DNA of 64,000 nucleotides from NCBI GenBank assembly GCA_005773635.1, contig SXHN01000118.1, positions 124,001 to 188,000 on the forward strand. The letters run 5' to 3'. The translations under genes were made by a program, and so were the position numbers. Positions 1-8,513 of the stretch are shown one piece after another; the first letter of the stretch is position 1; every line of letters begins with the position of its first letter. The notes beneath the pieces are model-generated. The model saw only the letters and a program-made list of their open reading frames with translations. It was not told the origin of the DNA and made no database searches. The DNA is from Actinomycetota bacterium (GTDB taxonomy: Bacteria; Actinomycetota; Acidimicrobiia; IMCC26256; PALSA-610).

Positions 1-1
1 A

Positions 2-202
2 GCGGCCGTCGCGGGTATTCTCGCTAACCCCGCGTTCACCACTGTGCTGCCAACCGTTGTCACTGTTTCCGAAATTCGCGAATACGCCGCCGCTTCGGAA
101 ATGCCACTGTCATCAAGCGAGGCACGAGACCTCGACAACATGTTCGCTCGCAATTTCGACCACGCGGATCGCTACGTCATGCCGCTGAAGACCAGCGTGT
201 AG
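2..202 (+). CDS. Aldo/keto reductase, C-terminal fragment
   Basis: An open frame enters from the left edge and ends at TAG 200-202, giving 66 residues. It contains ILANPAFTTVLPTVVTVSEI followed by a helix ending in DLDNMFARNF. This matches the C-terminal barrel strand and helices of aldo/keto reductases, where a conserved 'pattern of position, serine or proline, xx-v-ip-g' segment precedes the last helices. The catalytic Tyr/Lys/His lie upstream, outside the window, so substrate and activity cannot be judged. The next gene starts 14 bases after this stop on the same strand and may be co-transcribed. The family call rests on the C-terminal pattern only. Confidence 0.6.
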   Translation, partial: AAVAGILANPAFTTVLPTVVTVSEIREYAAASEMPLSSSEARDLDNMFARNFDHADRYVMPLKTSV

Positions 203-216
203 AAATCTCTACTTCA

Positions 217-798
217 GTGCGCTTACCTGCCGAACAACGGCGACGCCAACTCCTCGACGTCGCCCGCGACGTATTCGCCGAACGCGGGTTCCATGCGACG
301 GCAATGGACGACATAGCAGTCGTCGCAGGCGTCACCAAACCGGTCTTGTACCAACATTTCGACAACAAACGTGCGTTGTTTTTGGAACTCCTCGACGACG
401 TCGGCAATCAGCTCCTTTCCGAACTTTCGGTCGTAACCGCGCCAGAACTCAACGGCCGCGAACGTGTGGAGTCTGGGTTTCAGGCATACTTCCGCTTTGT
501 AACTTCGAATCCGGCCGCGTTTCGATTGCTGTTTGGTGCGTCGGTTCGCAATGATCCAGATTTCGCGCAACGGGCCGATACCGCGCTCGACAATGCAGCG
601 CTCGCCATTTCCAAGTTGATCGATTTGCCGGTCGACGAGCAACATCGTCTCGTACTCGCGCACGCGATCGTTGGCATCGCAGAGGCGACGAGCAGGCGAT
701 CACTCGCCAGCGACAACGAAGCAAATACGGTCGACACCGACAAACTCGCAAGTTGGCTTGCGGAACTCGCGTGGTTCGGCTTGCGCGGCGTCCGCTGA
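217..798 (+). CDS. TetR/AcrR family transcriptional regulator
   Basis: A 193-residue protein with an N-terminal helix-turn-helix at about residues 5-50. The sequence VFAERGFHATAMDDIAVVAG followed by KPVLYQHFDNKRALF is the classical TetR DNA-binding domain. The rest is an all-helical ligand-binding and dimerisation domain of unknown specificity. The GTG start at 217 is the only candidate, since the preceding frame is closed and the upstream gene stops at 202. The gene converges on coaA, whose stop lies 5 bases away. The likely target is its own unit or the upstream aldo/keto reductase, but no palindromic operator could be assigned because the promoter lies off the window. Confidence 0.9.
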   Translation: MRLPAEQRRRQLLDVARDVFAERGFHATAMDDIAVVAGVTKPVLYQHFDNKRALFLELLDDVGNQLLSELSVVTAPELNGRERVESGFQAYFRFVTSNPAAFRLLFGASVRNDPDFAQRADTALDNAALAISKLIDLPVDEQHRLVLAHAIVGIAEATSRRSLASDNEANTVDTDKLASWLAELAWFGLRGVR

Positions 799-802
799 AC
801 TT

Positions 803-1753
803 TTATCGCTTGCGAAGTCTGACCCGCTCGACTTGATGATCCCGACCTTTTTCAAGAATGAGGTCGGCACGAGATCGAGTCGGCAGGATATTTTCACGGA
901 GATTCACGCCATTGACATTGGCCCAAATCATCTCCGCGAAGTCCAACACTGCGCCATCGGCCATCGGTACAAGAAATCCGAAGAACGAACGTGGATCCGT
1001 TTTCGCAACATCACGCAGATGAAACGTTCGGTCGATATACCACTGGCGAACATCTTCTTCCCGCGCATCAACATAGATAGAAAAATCGAAATAGTCGGAG
1101 ACAAAACGATCATCTGATGTGTCTCGGGTCGGAGGTACTTGCAATACATTGATGCCCTCGACAATTACGATGTCGGGCACCCTCATGTGCATAGATGTCT
1201 CCGCAACGTCGTAAGTGACATGCGAATACAGCGGCACTTCTACGCTTTCAACGCCAGACTTCAGGTTGTGCAACAGGGCAACCAAGCGACGGACGTCGTA
1301 ACTCTCCGGAAACCCCTTTCGGTGCATCATGTTGCGTTCGTGCAGTACCGCATTCGAATAGAGAAATCCGTCGGTCGTTACAACCTCGACGCCAGGATGC
1401 GATGGCCAGCGAGCCAACAGGGCCTGCAGCACCCGTGACGTCGTGCTCTTCCCCACGGCAACGCTGCCCGCAACACCGATCACAAACGGGATGCGCGGCG
1501 TCAACGTACCGAGAAACGTCGCTGTCGTTTCGTGCAAATGTTGGACCGCAGCGACGCGGAGATTCAATAGTCGACTCAACGGCAGATAGACCTCAGCTAC
1601 TTCGCCCAAAGCAACGTTTTCATCCAGACCACGCAAGGCCAAAAGATCGGATTCATCCAACGTGAGTGGAGTGTTCGCCCGCAACGCCTTCCACGTAGCA
1701 CGATCGAATTCGTCGTAAATTTTGTTAGCTGCGGCCTGGTGATCAGTCATCAC
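803..1753 (-). CDS. coaA: Pantothenate kinase, type I
   Basis: A 316-residue protein that phosphorylates pantothenate with ATP, the first and usually controlling step of coenzyme A synthesis, in the cytosol. The Walker A loop GVAGSVAVGKST lies at residues 93-104. It is followed by the family-typical TTDGFLYSN and KGFPESYD segments, and by IVEGINVLQ. Length and motifs fit prokaryotic type I CoaA, the form used by most actinobacteria. The first codon is GTG at 1753 with an ATG directly after it at 1750; either may be used. The MocR-type regulator ends 26 bases upstream on the same strand, so the two could share a transcript. Confidence 0.95.
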   Translation of the reverse strand: MMTDHQAAANKIYDEFDRATWKALRANTPLTLDESDLLALRGLDENVALGEVAEVYLPLSRLLNLRVAAVQHLHETTATFLGTLTPRIPFVIGVAGSVAVGKSTTSRVLQALLARWPSHPGVEVVTTDGFLYSNAVLHERNMMHRKGFPESYDVRRLVALLHNLKSGVESVEVPLYSHVTYDVAETSMHMRVPDIVIVEGINVLQVPPTRDTSDDRFVSDYFDFSIYVDAREEDVRQWYIDRTFHLRDVAKTDPRSFFGFLVPMADGAVLDFAEMIWANVNGVNLRENILPTRSRADLILEKGRDHQVERVRLRKR

Positions 1754-1779
1754 GGGCGATTCTTACCGAGCGAGCCGGG

Positions 1780-3159
1780 TCACGACGGACGCTGCCATGG
1801 CTGTGTGCGTTCGGATCGCAGCGCATACGCAATTTCGGCAACGATGGGTTCGATCTCTGCTGCGGTTCCCAAGATCCCAGCGACCGTGATCCGAATGTGT
1901 TCTGGCTGCGACGCGTCGACGGTAAATGGCGACCCTGGTGACGCTCCAATGCCGCGCGCCGCAAGTGCCAATAGCGCATCGCTTTCACGTTCGACTGCGA
2001 TCCAGACGTTGATGCCGTCGTCAGCGCGAGCGTCGATGCCGTGGGTCGTCAAAGCATCGACCACGACGCTTCTGCGCAGTGCGTAGGCGGCGCGAGCCTT
2101 TGCAACCGAAGCAATCGCGGCCCGGTCAGTCAGCAGATCGGCTAAAACTCCTTGCAGTAGGCGCGAAGACCAACCCGGTCCCAACATGCGCCGAGTCGCG
2201 ACCGCATGGACGATCGCTGCGGCTCCGCCAATTGCAGCCAAGCGGAGATCTGGTCCGTGCGATTTCGAAAAGCCCAAAATGTGGACAACACGATCCGGCA
2301 TTCCCGTTCCGAGACTGACGACCGGCGCGCTGGCAATATCACCGCTGTGATCGTCTTCAATAACGACCGCAGCGCTTGGCTTCAGTATTTCGCAGAGTTG
2401 CTTCGCGCGGCCTGGGGTCATACTCACACCAGTTGGATTTTGGGCTCGCGGTTGGAGAAACAATGCGACGGGATTCGCGTCGAGCGCGGCTGATAGCGAG
2501 TCCGGGCTGATTCCTTCGGCATCACCAGCAACGCCGATCACGTCGGCGCCCGATTGCTCGAGAAGATCGAGCAGCGGAGGAAAACACGCAGCCTCGACGA
2601 CGACGCGATCGCCTCGATTCACCACAACCGCACTGATCCGATCCAGGGCATCCATCGCGCCATCCACCACGGTGAGCGCTCCTGGAACGAACGGCCAACG
2701 CCGCAGCAACACGCCGTGCAGCTCCGGCAGGACCGCGGAATCGACGTATGTCATCGATGCTCCATCGCCGCGCTCAACTCGCGTCGCAGCCCGCAACAAT
2801 GCAGCTTGCATGTCTGGCAACAACGACGGATCTGGCGTGCCGCTCGACAAGTCGAGTGCGAACTGGCCGCCACCCTGCGTCACCCGTCGGTATCTCCGAG
2901 GCCCCAGAATCGGATCCGGAATTCCCAAAACCACCGTGCCATTGCGACCGTGCGACGCCACGATTCCGGCGCGACTCAAGGATTGCCACGCTTCGCTCAC
3001 CGTCGTCGGACTAATACCGAGTTCCTGAGCAACGACGCGAACCGTCGGTAACCGCGTTCCTTCACTCAGCAATCCCATCGAAACCAACCGCCGAATCTCA
3101 GCGGCGATCCCGCGTGCACTGCGATCGGGGAGTTGGCCCCACATGTTTTCCGGCAACAT
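1780..3159 (-). CDS. MocR-type regulator (GntR HTH fused to class I aminotransferase domain)
   Basis: A 459-residue two-domain protein. Residues 15-75 form a GntR winged helix (LSEGTRLPTVRVVAQELGIS, then a TVSEAWQSLSRAGIV helix). The remainder is a fold-type I PLP domain with the Schiff-base lysine in GFSKSHGPDLRLAAIGG. MocR proteins sense PLP or amino-compound adducts and usually regulate the adjacent divergent gene. Here that is the semialdehyde dehydrogenase at 3221, followed by a class III aminotransferase, so the protein probably controls catabolism of an omega-amino acid. The start is the ATG at 3159, before MLPENMWGQL. A PLP-synthesis (PdxR) role is less likely given the neighbours. 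Confidence 0.88.
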   Translation of the reverse strand: MLPENMWGQLPDRSARGIAAEIRRLVSMGLLSEGTRLPTVRVVAQELGISPTTVSEAWQSLSRAGIVASHGRNGTVVLGIPDPILGPRRYRRVTQGGGQFALDLSSGTPDPSLLPDMQAALLRAATRVERGDGASMTYVDSAVLPELHGVLLRRWPFVPGALTVVDGAMDALDRISAVVVNRGDRVVVEAACFPPLLDLLEQSGADVIGVAGDAEGISPDSLSAALDANPVALFLQPRAQNPTGVSMTPGRAKQLCEILKPSAAVVIEDDHSGDIASAPVVSLGTGMPDRVVHILGFSKSHGPDLRLAAIGGAAAIVHAVATRRMLGPGWSSRLLQGVLADLLTDRAAIASVAKARAAYALRRSVVVDALTTHGIDARADDGINVWIAVERESDALLALAARGIGASPGSPFTVDASQPEHIRITVAGILGTAAEIEPIVAEIAYALRSERTQPWQRPS

Positions 3160-3171
3160 TCTTTGTACGGT

Positions 3172-3189
3172 AACAAAATAACTATTGTT
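3172..3189. promoter_or_regulatory. Divergent promoter/operator region with AACAA/TTGTT inverted repeat
   Basis: Between the divergent MocR gene (starts 3159) and the dehydrogenase (starts 3221) lies an inverted repeat. The arm AACAA at 3172-3176 and the arm TTGTT at 3185-3189 are separated by 8 bases in an AT-rich stretch that contrasts with the flanking GC-rich DNA. The position suits an operator for the MocR regulator. Only the repeat is seen; binding is inferred. Confidence 0.35.
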
Positions 3190-3220
3190 TGTCTATCTCT
3201 GTGTGATTTATGCTGACGAG

Positions 3221-4708
3221 ATGCGAACACTTTCTCACTGGATCAATGGTCACTCCACGCCGGGCACGTCAGGTCGGCACAGCCCAGTATTCAACCCGGC
3301 GACAGGCGAGCAAACTGGCACCGTTGACCTAGCCTCGGTCACCGAGGTGGACGCCGCAGTCGCCGCCGCCGCGGCGGCGTTCCCGGCCTGGCGCGCCACA
3401 TCGTTGTCTCGCCGTAGCGAAATCATGTTTCGAGTGCGCGAGATCCTCGATGCTCGCCGCAAGGAGCTCGCCGAAATCATTTCGAACGAGCACGGCAAGG
3501 TCATCGCCGACGCTATGGGTGAAATCGCGCGCGGGCTCGAAAACGTCGAGTTCGCATGCGGAGTACCCCAAATGTTGAAAGGCGGCTTCAGCGAACAAGC
3601 GGCTAACGGCGTCGACGTCTACTCGATTCGTCAGCCCCTCGGCGTCGTCGTTGGTATCACTCCGTTCAATTTCCCTGCGATGGTGCCAATGTGGATGTTT
3701 GCGAACGCGATTGCAACTGGCAATACCTTCATCTTGAAGCCATCAGAAAAAGACCCAAGCGCGGCACTGTTTCTCGCCGAAGTACTGCACGACGCGGGTG
3801 TACCTGCGGGAGTGTTCAACGTGCTGCACGGCGACAAAGTTGCAGTCGATCGTTTGCTCGAGCATCCAACGGTACAAGCCGTGAGCTTCGTTGGATCTAC
3901 GCCGATCGCCAAGTACGTATACGAAACGGGCACCGCGCACTCGAAACGGATTCAGGCACTCGGTGGCGCGAAGAACCACATGGTCGTACTCCCTGATGCC
4001 GATATCGAAATGGCCGCCGATGCCGCGGTAAGCGCGGCATACGGATCCGCGGGCGAGCGGTGCATGGCGATCTCAGTGGTCGTCGCCGTTGGTGATTCGG
4101 CCGACCCGATCGTGGCCGCGATCGACACTCGCCTTTCGACGCTGCGTATCGGCCCCGGCAGTGATCCAGATTCCGAAATGGGTCCGCTCATCAGCAAAGA
4201 TCACCGCAACAAAGTTGCTGCTTACCTCGGTGCAGCAGAACGCGAAGGCGCCACCATCGTTGCCGACGGACGCAAGCTCAATGTCGAGGGAGATGGTTTT
4301 TTCCTCGGTGTTTCGCTCATCGACAATGTGCAGCCGGAAATGTCGGTGTACACCGACGAAATATTCGGGCCGGTGTTATGCATCGTGCGGGTTGCCACCT
4401 ACGAAGAAGCACTCGCACTGGTCAACCGCAATCAGTATGGCAATGGTGTTGCAATGTTCACACGCGACGGAGGCGCTGCCCGTCAATTCCAATTCGACGT
4501 GCAGGTCGGCATGGTTGGTATCAACGTTCCCATACCAGTGCCCGTCGCTTATTACAGCTTCGGCGGTTGGAAAGCTTCGCTCTTCGGCGACACCCACATG
4601 TACGGTCCCGAGGGCATGCAGTTCTACACGCGGGGCAAAGTCGTCACCAGCAGATGGCCCGACCCCACCACCTCGACGATCGATCTCGGTTTCCCACAAA
4701 ACCGTTAA
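3221..4708 (+). CDS. mmsA: CoA-acylating (methyl)malonate-semialdehyde dehydrogenase
   Basis: A 495-residue member of the aldehyde dehydrogenase superfamily. The catalytic cysteine is C281 in GSAGERCMAIS, the signature of CoA-dependent methylmalonate-semialdehyde dehydrogenases. Also present are the cofactor-site segment ITPFNFPAMVPMWMF and the family-typical tail FGDTHMYGPEGMQFYTRGK. The family converts malonate or methylmalonate semialdehyde with NAD and CoA to acetyl- or propionyl-CoA plus CO2. The ATG at 3221 (MRTLSHWINGH) is preferred to an upstream in-frame TTG at 3185, because the family N-terminus begins here and the TTG lies in the promoter region. The following aminotransferase could supply the semialdehyde from beta-alanine or 3-aminoisobutyrate, so the gene may be bauC in role. 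Confidence 0.9.
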   Translation: MRTLSHWINGHSTPGTSGRHSPVFNPATGEQTGTVDLASVTEVDAAVAAAAAAFPAWRATSLSRRSEIMFRVREILDARRKELAEIISNEHGKVIADAMGEIARGLENVEFACGVPQMLKGGFSEQAANGVDVYSIRQPLGVVVGITPFNFPAMVPMWMFANAIATGNTFILKPSEKDPSAALFLAEVLHDAGVPAGVFNVLHGDKVAVDRLLEHPTVQAVSFVGSTPIAKYVYETGTAHSKRIQALGGAKNHMVVLPDADIEMAADAAVSAAYGSAGERCMAISVVVAVGDSADPIVAAIDTRLSTLRIGPGSDPDSEMGPLISKDHRNKVAAYLGAAEREGATIVADGRKLNVEGDGFFLGVSLIDNVQPEMSVYTDEIFGPVLCIVRVATYEEALALVNRNQYGNGVAMFTRDGGAARQFQFDVQVGMVGINVPIPVPVAYYSFGGWKASLFGDTHMYGPEGMQFYTRGKVVTSRWPDPTTSTIDLGFPQNR

Positions 4709-4770
4709 CCATCAATCCCACAGCGTGCCAATAGCAGGCACTGTAACCGTCACCCATTCGAGGACATTTC

Positions 4771-6111
4771 ATGAGCACTGAACAAGATGTTCGCCACAAC
4801 GACCGCACCCACGTCTTTCACTCCTGGAGCGCACAACGCCAGATCAATCCACTGCCGGTCGCGGGCGGCGAGGGTTCGTGGTTTTGGGACTTCGAAGGGA
4901 ATCGCTACCTCGATTTCTCAAGCCAACTCATCAACCTCAACATCGGACACCAACACCCGAAGCTCATCGCCGCAATCCAAGAACAAGCAGGCAAGTTGTG
5001 CACAATCGCGCCCGCGTTTGCGAACGAGGCTCGCGGCGAAGCAGCACGGATGATCGCCGAGCGTGCGCCGGGCGATCTCAACATGGTGTTCTTCACGAAC
5101 GGCGGCGCCGAAGCCACAGAAAACGCCGCTCGCATGGCGCGTCTTCACACGGGGAAGCACAAGGTGCTCACTGCGTATCGCAGTTACCACGGTTCGACGA
5201 GTGGCTCAATCGCATTCACGGGCGACCCGCGCCGCTGGCCCAACGAACCAAGCGTCGGCGGAGTCGTGCACTTTCACGGCCCTTATCTCTATCGTTCGCC
5301 GTTCTACGCCGAGACCGAGATACAAGAATGCGAACGGGCGCTCGCTCACCTCGCCGACACGATCATGTTTGAAGGCGCCAACACCATCGCCGCCATCATG
5401 CTCGAACCGGTAGTCGGCACGAACGGCATCCTCGTTCCACCGCCGGGTTATCTCGCGGGAGTCCGCGAACTTTGCGATCAGCACAACATCGTGATGATTT
5501 GTGATGAGGTCATGGCCGGTTTCGGCCGCTGCGGCGAATGGTTCGCGGTACAGCACTGGGACGTGGCACCCGACCTCATCACCTTCGCGAAAGGCGTGAA
5601 TTCTGGATACGTTCCGCTCGGCGGCGTGGTCATCTCGCAGCGCATCGCCGACACATTCGCCGACCGAATCTTCCCAGGCGGATTGACTTACTCCGGCCAC
5701 CCGCTCGCCTGTGCCTCTGCAGTCGCAAGCATGAATATTTTCGAAGAAGAAGGCATCATCGACAACGCCCGCAGCCTGGGCACCGACGTTTTCGGACCTC
5801 AACTCCGCGCCTTGGCAGACCGTCATCCAAGCGTTGGCGAAGTACGCGGTCTCGGATGTTTTTGGGCACTCGAACTCGTGCGCAATCGCGACACTCGTGA
5901 GATGCTTGTGCCGTTCAATGCTGCTGGAGCCGACGCGACACCCATGGTTGAGGTCGTCAACGCGTGCAAGGCGCAAGGCTTATGGCCCTTTAGCCACTTC
6001 AATCGCATCCATGTGACGCCTCCCTTGATCATCAGCCCCGAAGAAGCCAAACAAGGTATTGCGATTCTCGATGACGCCCTCACGGTGGCCGACGGTTACT
6101 ACACGGGCTGA
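4771..6111 (+). CDS. Class III aminotransferase, omega-amino acid:pyruvate type
   Basis: A 446-residue fold-type I PLP enzyme. The PLP lysine is K274 (TFAKGVNSGY), the cofactor-ring aspartate is D245 (MICDEVMAGFGR), and the phosphate-binding segment is FFTNGGAEATENAARMAR. The overall pattern resembles beta-alanine:pyruvate and taurine:pyruvate aminotransferases. A GAGGA ribosome-binding site ends about 7 bases before the ATG. It lies 62 bases downstream of mmsA, and together they would turn beta-alanine or 3-aminoisobutyrate into a semialdehyde and then acetyl- or propionyl-CoA, under the divergent MocR protein. The exact amino donor is not readable from sequence; taurine is an alternative, though no sulfoacetaldehyde enzyme is nearby. 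Confidence 0.85.
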   Translation: MSTEQDVRHNDRTHVFHSWSAQRQINPLPVAGGEGSWFWDFEGNRYLDFSSQLINLNIGHQHPKLIAAIQEQAGKLCTIAPAFANEARGEAARMIAERAPGDLNMVFFTNGGAEATENAARMARLHTGKHKVLTAYRSYHGSTSGSIAFTGDPRRWPNEPSVGGVVHFHGPYLYRSPFYAETEIQECERALAHLADTIMFEGANTIAAIMLEPVVGTNGILVPPPGYLAGVRELCDQHNIVMICDEVMAGFGRCGEWFAVQHWDVAPDLITFAKGVNSGYVPLGGVVISQRIADTFADRIFPGGLTYSGHPLACASAVASMNIFEEEGIIDNARSLGTDVFGPQLRALADRHPSVGEVRGLGCFWALELVRNRDTREMLVPFNAAGADATPMVEVVNACKAQGLWPFSHFNRIHVTPPLIISPEEAKQGIAILDDALTVADGYYTG

Positions 6112-6112
6112 A

Positions 6113-7324
6113 TCAACGCTCGAGACGCAGCGCCCGGTCGGCGAGGATGTTCTTTTGCACTTCGGTCGGGCCAGCACCGATGGTCGTGTAACGCTGCCAT
6201 ACATAATTTCGCGCCCAGAGTCCGTCGTCGATCGCGCCTTCACCACCTTTGGTGACAAGGCCAGCGGGACCCAACACATCTATGGCCAGTTCTGCGAGCC
6301 ATAGCGAGATATAGCCCCATTGCAGCTTCGACAACGGCACTTCCGGAAATCCCTTTTCGCCCTGCAACACTTTGGACAGCGCACGCTCCAACAACATCCT
6401 CGTGAATTCGATTTGAGTATGAAGCTGGCCGACCCGATCGCGAATTAGCGGATCCCGCAGCGCGCCCGGATTGACTGCCTTCGCAGTTTGTAACAGCTGC
6501 CGAAGATCATTCGCCATCGAAATTGCTTGGCCCGCGCTCCCCACTCGTTCCTTGCCGAGTGCTCCCATCGACACCGACCAGCCTTGATTTTCCTCACCAA
6601 GTCGATCGTTCGCACTCACTCGCACGTTCTCAAAGACGACTTCGCAAAACAACGAGTCACCGGTGATTTCGCGAATCGGCGTGATGGTAATTCCTGGTGC
6701 ATGCATGTCAACGCCGAACATGGTGATCCCATCGTGTTTCATGCCCCTCGCGATGGCACCAGGATCCGTACGAAACAAGCACATTCCCCAGTCGGCGATT
6801 TGCGCGCTGGAAATCCAGGTCTTGACGCCATTGACGACGTAGTCATCTCCTTCGCGGATCGCAGTCGTCCGCAAGTTTGCAAGGTCCGATCCAGCGTGCG
6901 GTTCCGAAAAGCACTGACACCAGTGCTCGGTCGCGTCGAGGATGTTGGGAAGCCACCTTTGCCGTTGTTCTTCGGTTCCCCATTCGATGATGGCAGGACC
7001 GATTTGCACAATGCCATTCGCGTTGTAAATACCCGGCGTGCGGTACTTGGCCATCACCTGTGTATAGATCACGTGTTGGCTCACCGACGCGTTGCGCCCA
7101 CCCCACGATTCTGGCCATAGCACCGCCGCCCAACGTTCGCGTTGCAAGAGGTGCTGCCAGGCCTTGCGTTTCTCCATCGCACCCATGACGCCTGCCGACG
7201 ATCCTTGCTTCGCAGCAGATTGAGCACCGTTCCAGTGCTCAAGAAATGGCGCGAGTTCGCGATTCAAAAAGGTCGTGAGCTCCGACTCGAAGTTTCGGTC
7301 TTGTTCCGACCAGGAAAAGTCCAC
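6113..7324 (-). CDS. Acyl-CoA dehydrogenase, possible catalytic subunit of a heteromeric pair
   Basis: A 403-residue flavoprotein with the complete acyl-CoA dehydrogenase fold. It has the flavin/substrate segment CFSEPHAGSDLANLRT, GVKTWISSA, and a C-terminal GAGPTEVQKNILADR. The usual C-terminal catalytic glutamate (EGT-x-E-I-Q-R) is absent. A glutamate at about 259 in GALGKERVG instead sits where isovaleryl-CoA-type and steroid-side-chain (FadE26-like) enzymes carry their base. The start is GTG at 7324. It is divergent, 68 bases away, from a shorter acyl-CoA dehydrogenase lacking any obvious base, as in actinobacterial alpha2beta2 dehydrogenases. The substrate is unknown, and the pairing is inference. 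Confidence 0.85.
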   Translation of the reverse strand: MDFSWSEQDRNFESELTTFLNRELAPFLEHWNGAQSAAKQGSSAGVMGAMEKRKAWQHLLQRERWAAVLWPESWGGRNASVSQHVIYTQVMAKYRTPGIYNANGIVQIGPAIIEWGTEEQRQRWLPNILDATEHWCQCFSEPHAGSDLANLRTTAIREGDDYVVNGVKTWISSAQIADWGMCLFRTDPGAIARGMKHDGITMFGVDMHAPGITITPIREITGDSLFCEVVFENVRVSANDRLGEENQGWSVSMGALGKERVGSAGQAISMANDLRQLLQTAKAVNPGALRDPLIRDRVGQLHTQIEFTRMLLERALSKVLQGEKGFPEVPLSKLQWGYISLWLAELAIDVLGPAGLVTKGGEGAIDDGLWARNYVWQRYTTIGAGPTEVQKNILADRALRLER

Positions 7325-7392
7325 GGTGTCACCATCTGAACGTTGAACGGTTTCGGTTGCTCGATCGCGGTCAACGATAGTGTCGACGAACT

Positions 7393-8496
7393 ATGGAGTT
7401 CACCTTCTCCGACGAACAGCGCGCCATGCGCGACGCTGTCAGCGAATTGGTTCAACGCGAGACTCCGATTGCCGTCATCCGGGAACATCTTGAAACGGCG
7501 CAGCCAGCGGGCAATCAATTGTGGAGTGTGATTTCGCAACTCGGGTGGCAGGGGTTGCTGGTCCCGACACAATTTGGCGGTATTGGCAGCGGACCAATCG
7601 TGGCAGTTGCAGTTGCTGAGGTGCTTGGAGCAACCCTGCACGGTGGGCCAATGCTCGCTGCCGGCATGCTGGCTCCGTGGGCGCTCGTGGAGCTCGACGC
7701 CACGTCGCTACTTTCATCGATCATCGATGACGCTCGACGCTGCACCGTCGCGTTCGAAGAGGCCGGAGCGGCAGACCCCGTCGATCGCATCAGCACAATG
7801 GCAACCGGCAGAGGCAACGACTATCGGCTGAACGGCGTGAAGGTGGCAGTGATTGATGGCCATCTCAGCGACTCGCTCATCGTCTCGGCTCGCAGCCGCG
7901 AAGGCGTTCGTGCATTTCTTGTCGATCCGGGAGATGCCGAGTTGCGTTACACGCCTTCGCTGGACTTGACCCGAAAAACCGCGACTCTTCGATTCGTCGA
8001 TACACCCGCACGCCCGATTGGCTGCGACGGCGACCAGACTTCGCAATGGCGACGTATCAATGCATTTGGCGCACTGTTGCTTGCGGCGGAAATGGTCGGC
8101 GTTGCCGCGAGCGCCCACACTTTGGCGCTGCAGTACGCAACTACGCGAGAAGTCTTCGGGAAGCCACTTTCGAAGTTCCAAGTGACCAGACATAAAGCCG
8201 TCGACGTGTTGCGCGAAATCGAACTGGCGCGAGTCGGAGTCCATGCCGCTGCATGGCAGTGGAGTCAGGGCTTCGATTCCAAGACTGCATCGGCTATTTC
8301 TATGGCGAAGAGTTTTTCGGGTGAGGCAGCAAACCATTCAGCGGCCGAATGCATCCAGATTCATGGCGCAATGGGCTACACGTGGGATTGTGATGCCCAT
8401 TTATTTCTGCGCCGAGCCAAAACGAACGACATCTTGTTTGGCACCCAAAGCTGGCACCGCAACCAGGTGGCCGATAGGTACCTAGCGTCGCTCTAG
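7393..8496 (+). CDS. Acyl-CoA dehydrogenase, possible non-catalytic partner subunit
   Basis: A 367-residue acyl-CoA dehydrogenase-family protein. The N-terminal domain (FTFSDEQRAMRDAVSEL) and the C-terminal four-helix domain with YATTREVFGKPLSKFQ and IQIHGAMGYTWDCD are intact. The middle strand domain is short, and neither standard glutamate position holds a glutamate: the C-terminal site reads ILFGTQSWHRNQ. In actinobacteria such short chains form heterotetramers with a catalytic chain, and the divergent gene at 6113-7324 is the natural candidate. The short 68-base shared promoter region supports co-regulation. It could alternatively be a partner for another dehydrogenase elsewhere in the genome. 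Confidence 0.82.
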   Translation: MEFTFSDEQRAMRDAVSELVQRETPIAVIREHLETAQPAGNQLWSVISQLGWQGLLVPTQFGGIGSGPIVAVAVAEVLGATLHGGPMLAAGMLAPWALVELDATSLLSSIIDDARRCTVAFEEAGAADPVDRISTMATGRGNDYRLNGVKVAVIDGHLSDSLIVSARSREGVRAFLVDPGDAELRYTPSLDLTRKTATLRFVDTPARPIGCDGDQTSQWRRINAFGALLLAAEMVGVAASAHTLALQYATTREVFGKPLSKFQVTRHKAVDVLREIELARVGVHAAAWQWSQGFDSKTASAISMAKSFSGEAANHSAAECIQIHGAMGYTWDCDAHLFLRRAKTNDILFGTQSWHRNQVADRYLASL

Positions 8497-8513
8497 CGAA
8501 TCCGGCACGGTCG

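Noticed and set aside
5206-5976. 256-codon open frame on the minus strand inside the class III aminotransferase gene.
   Set aside because: Shadow frame in GC-biased coding sequence; no motif, and the plus-strand gene carries complete family signatures.
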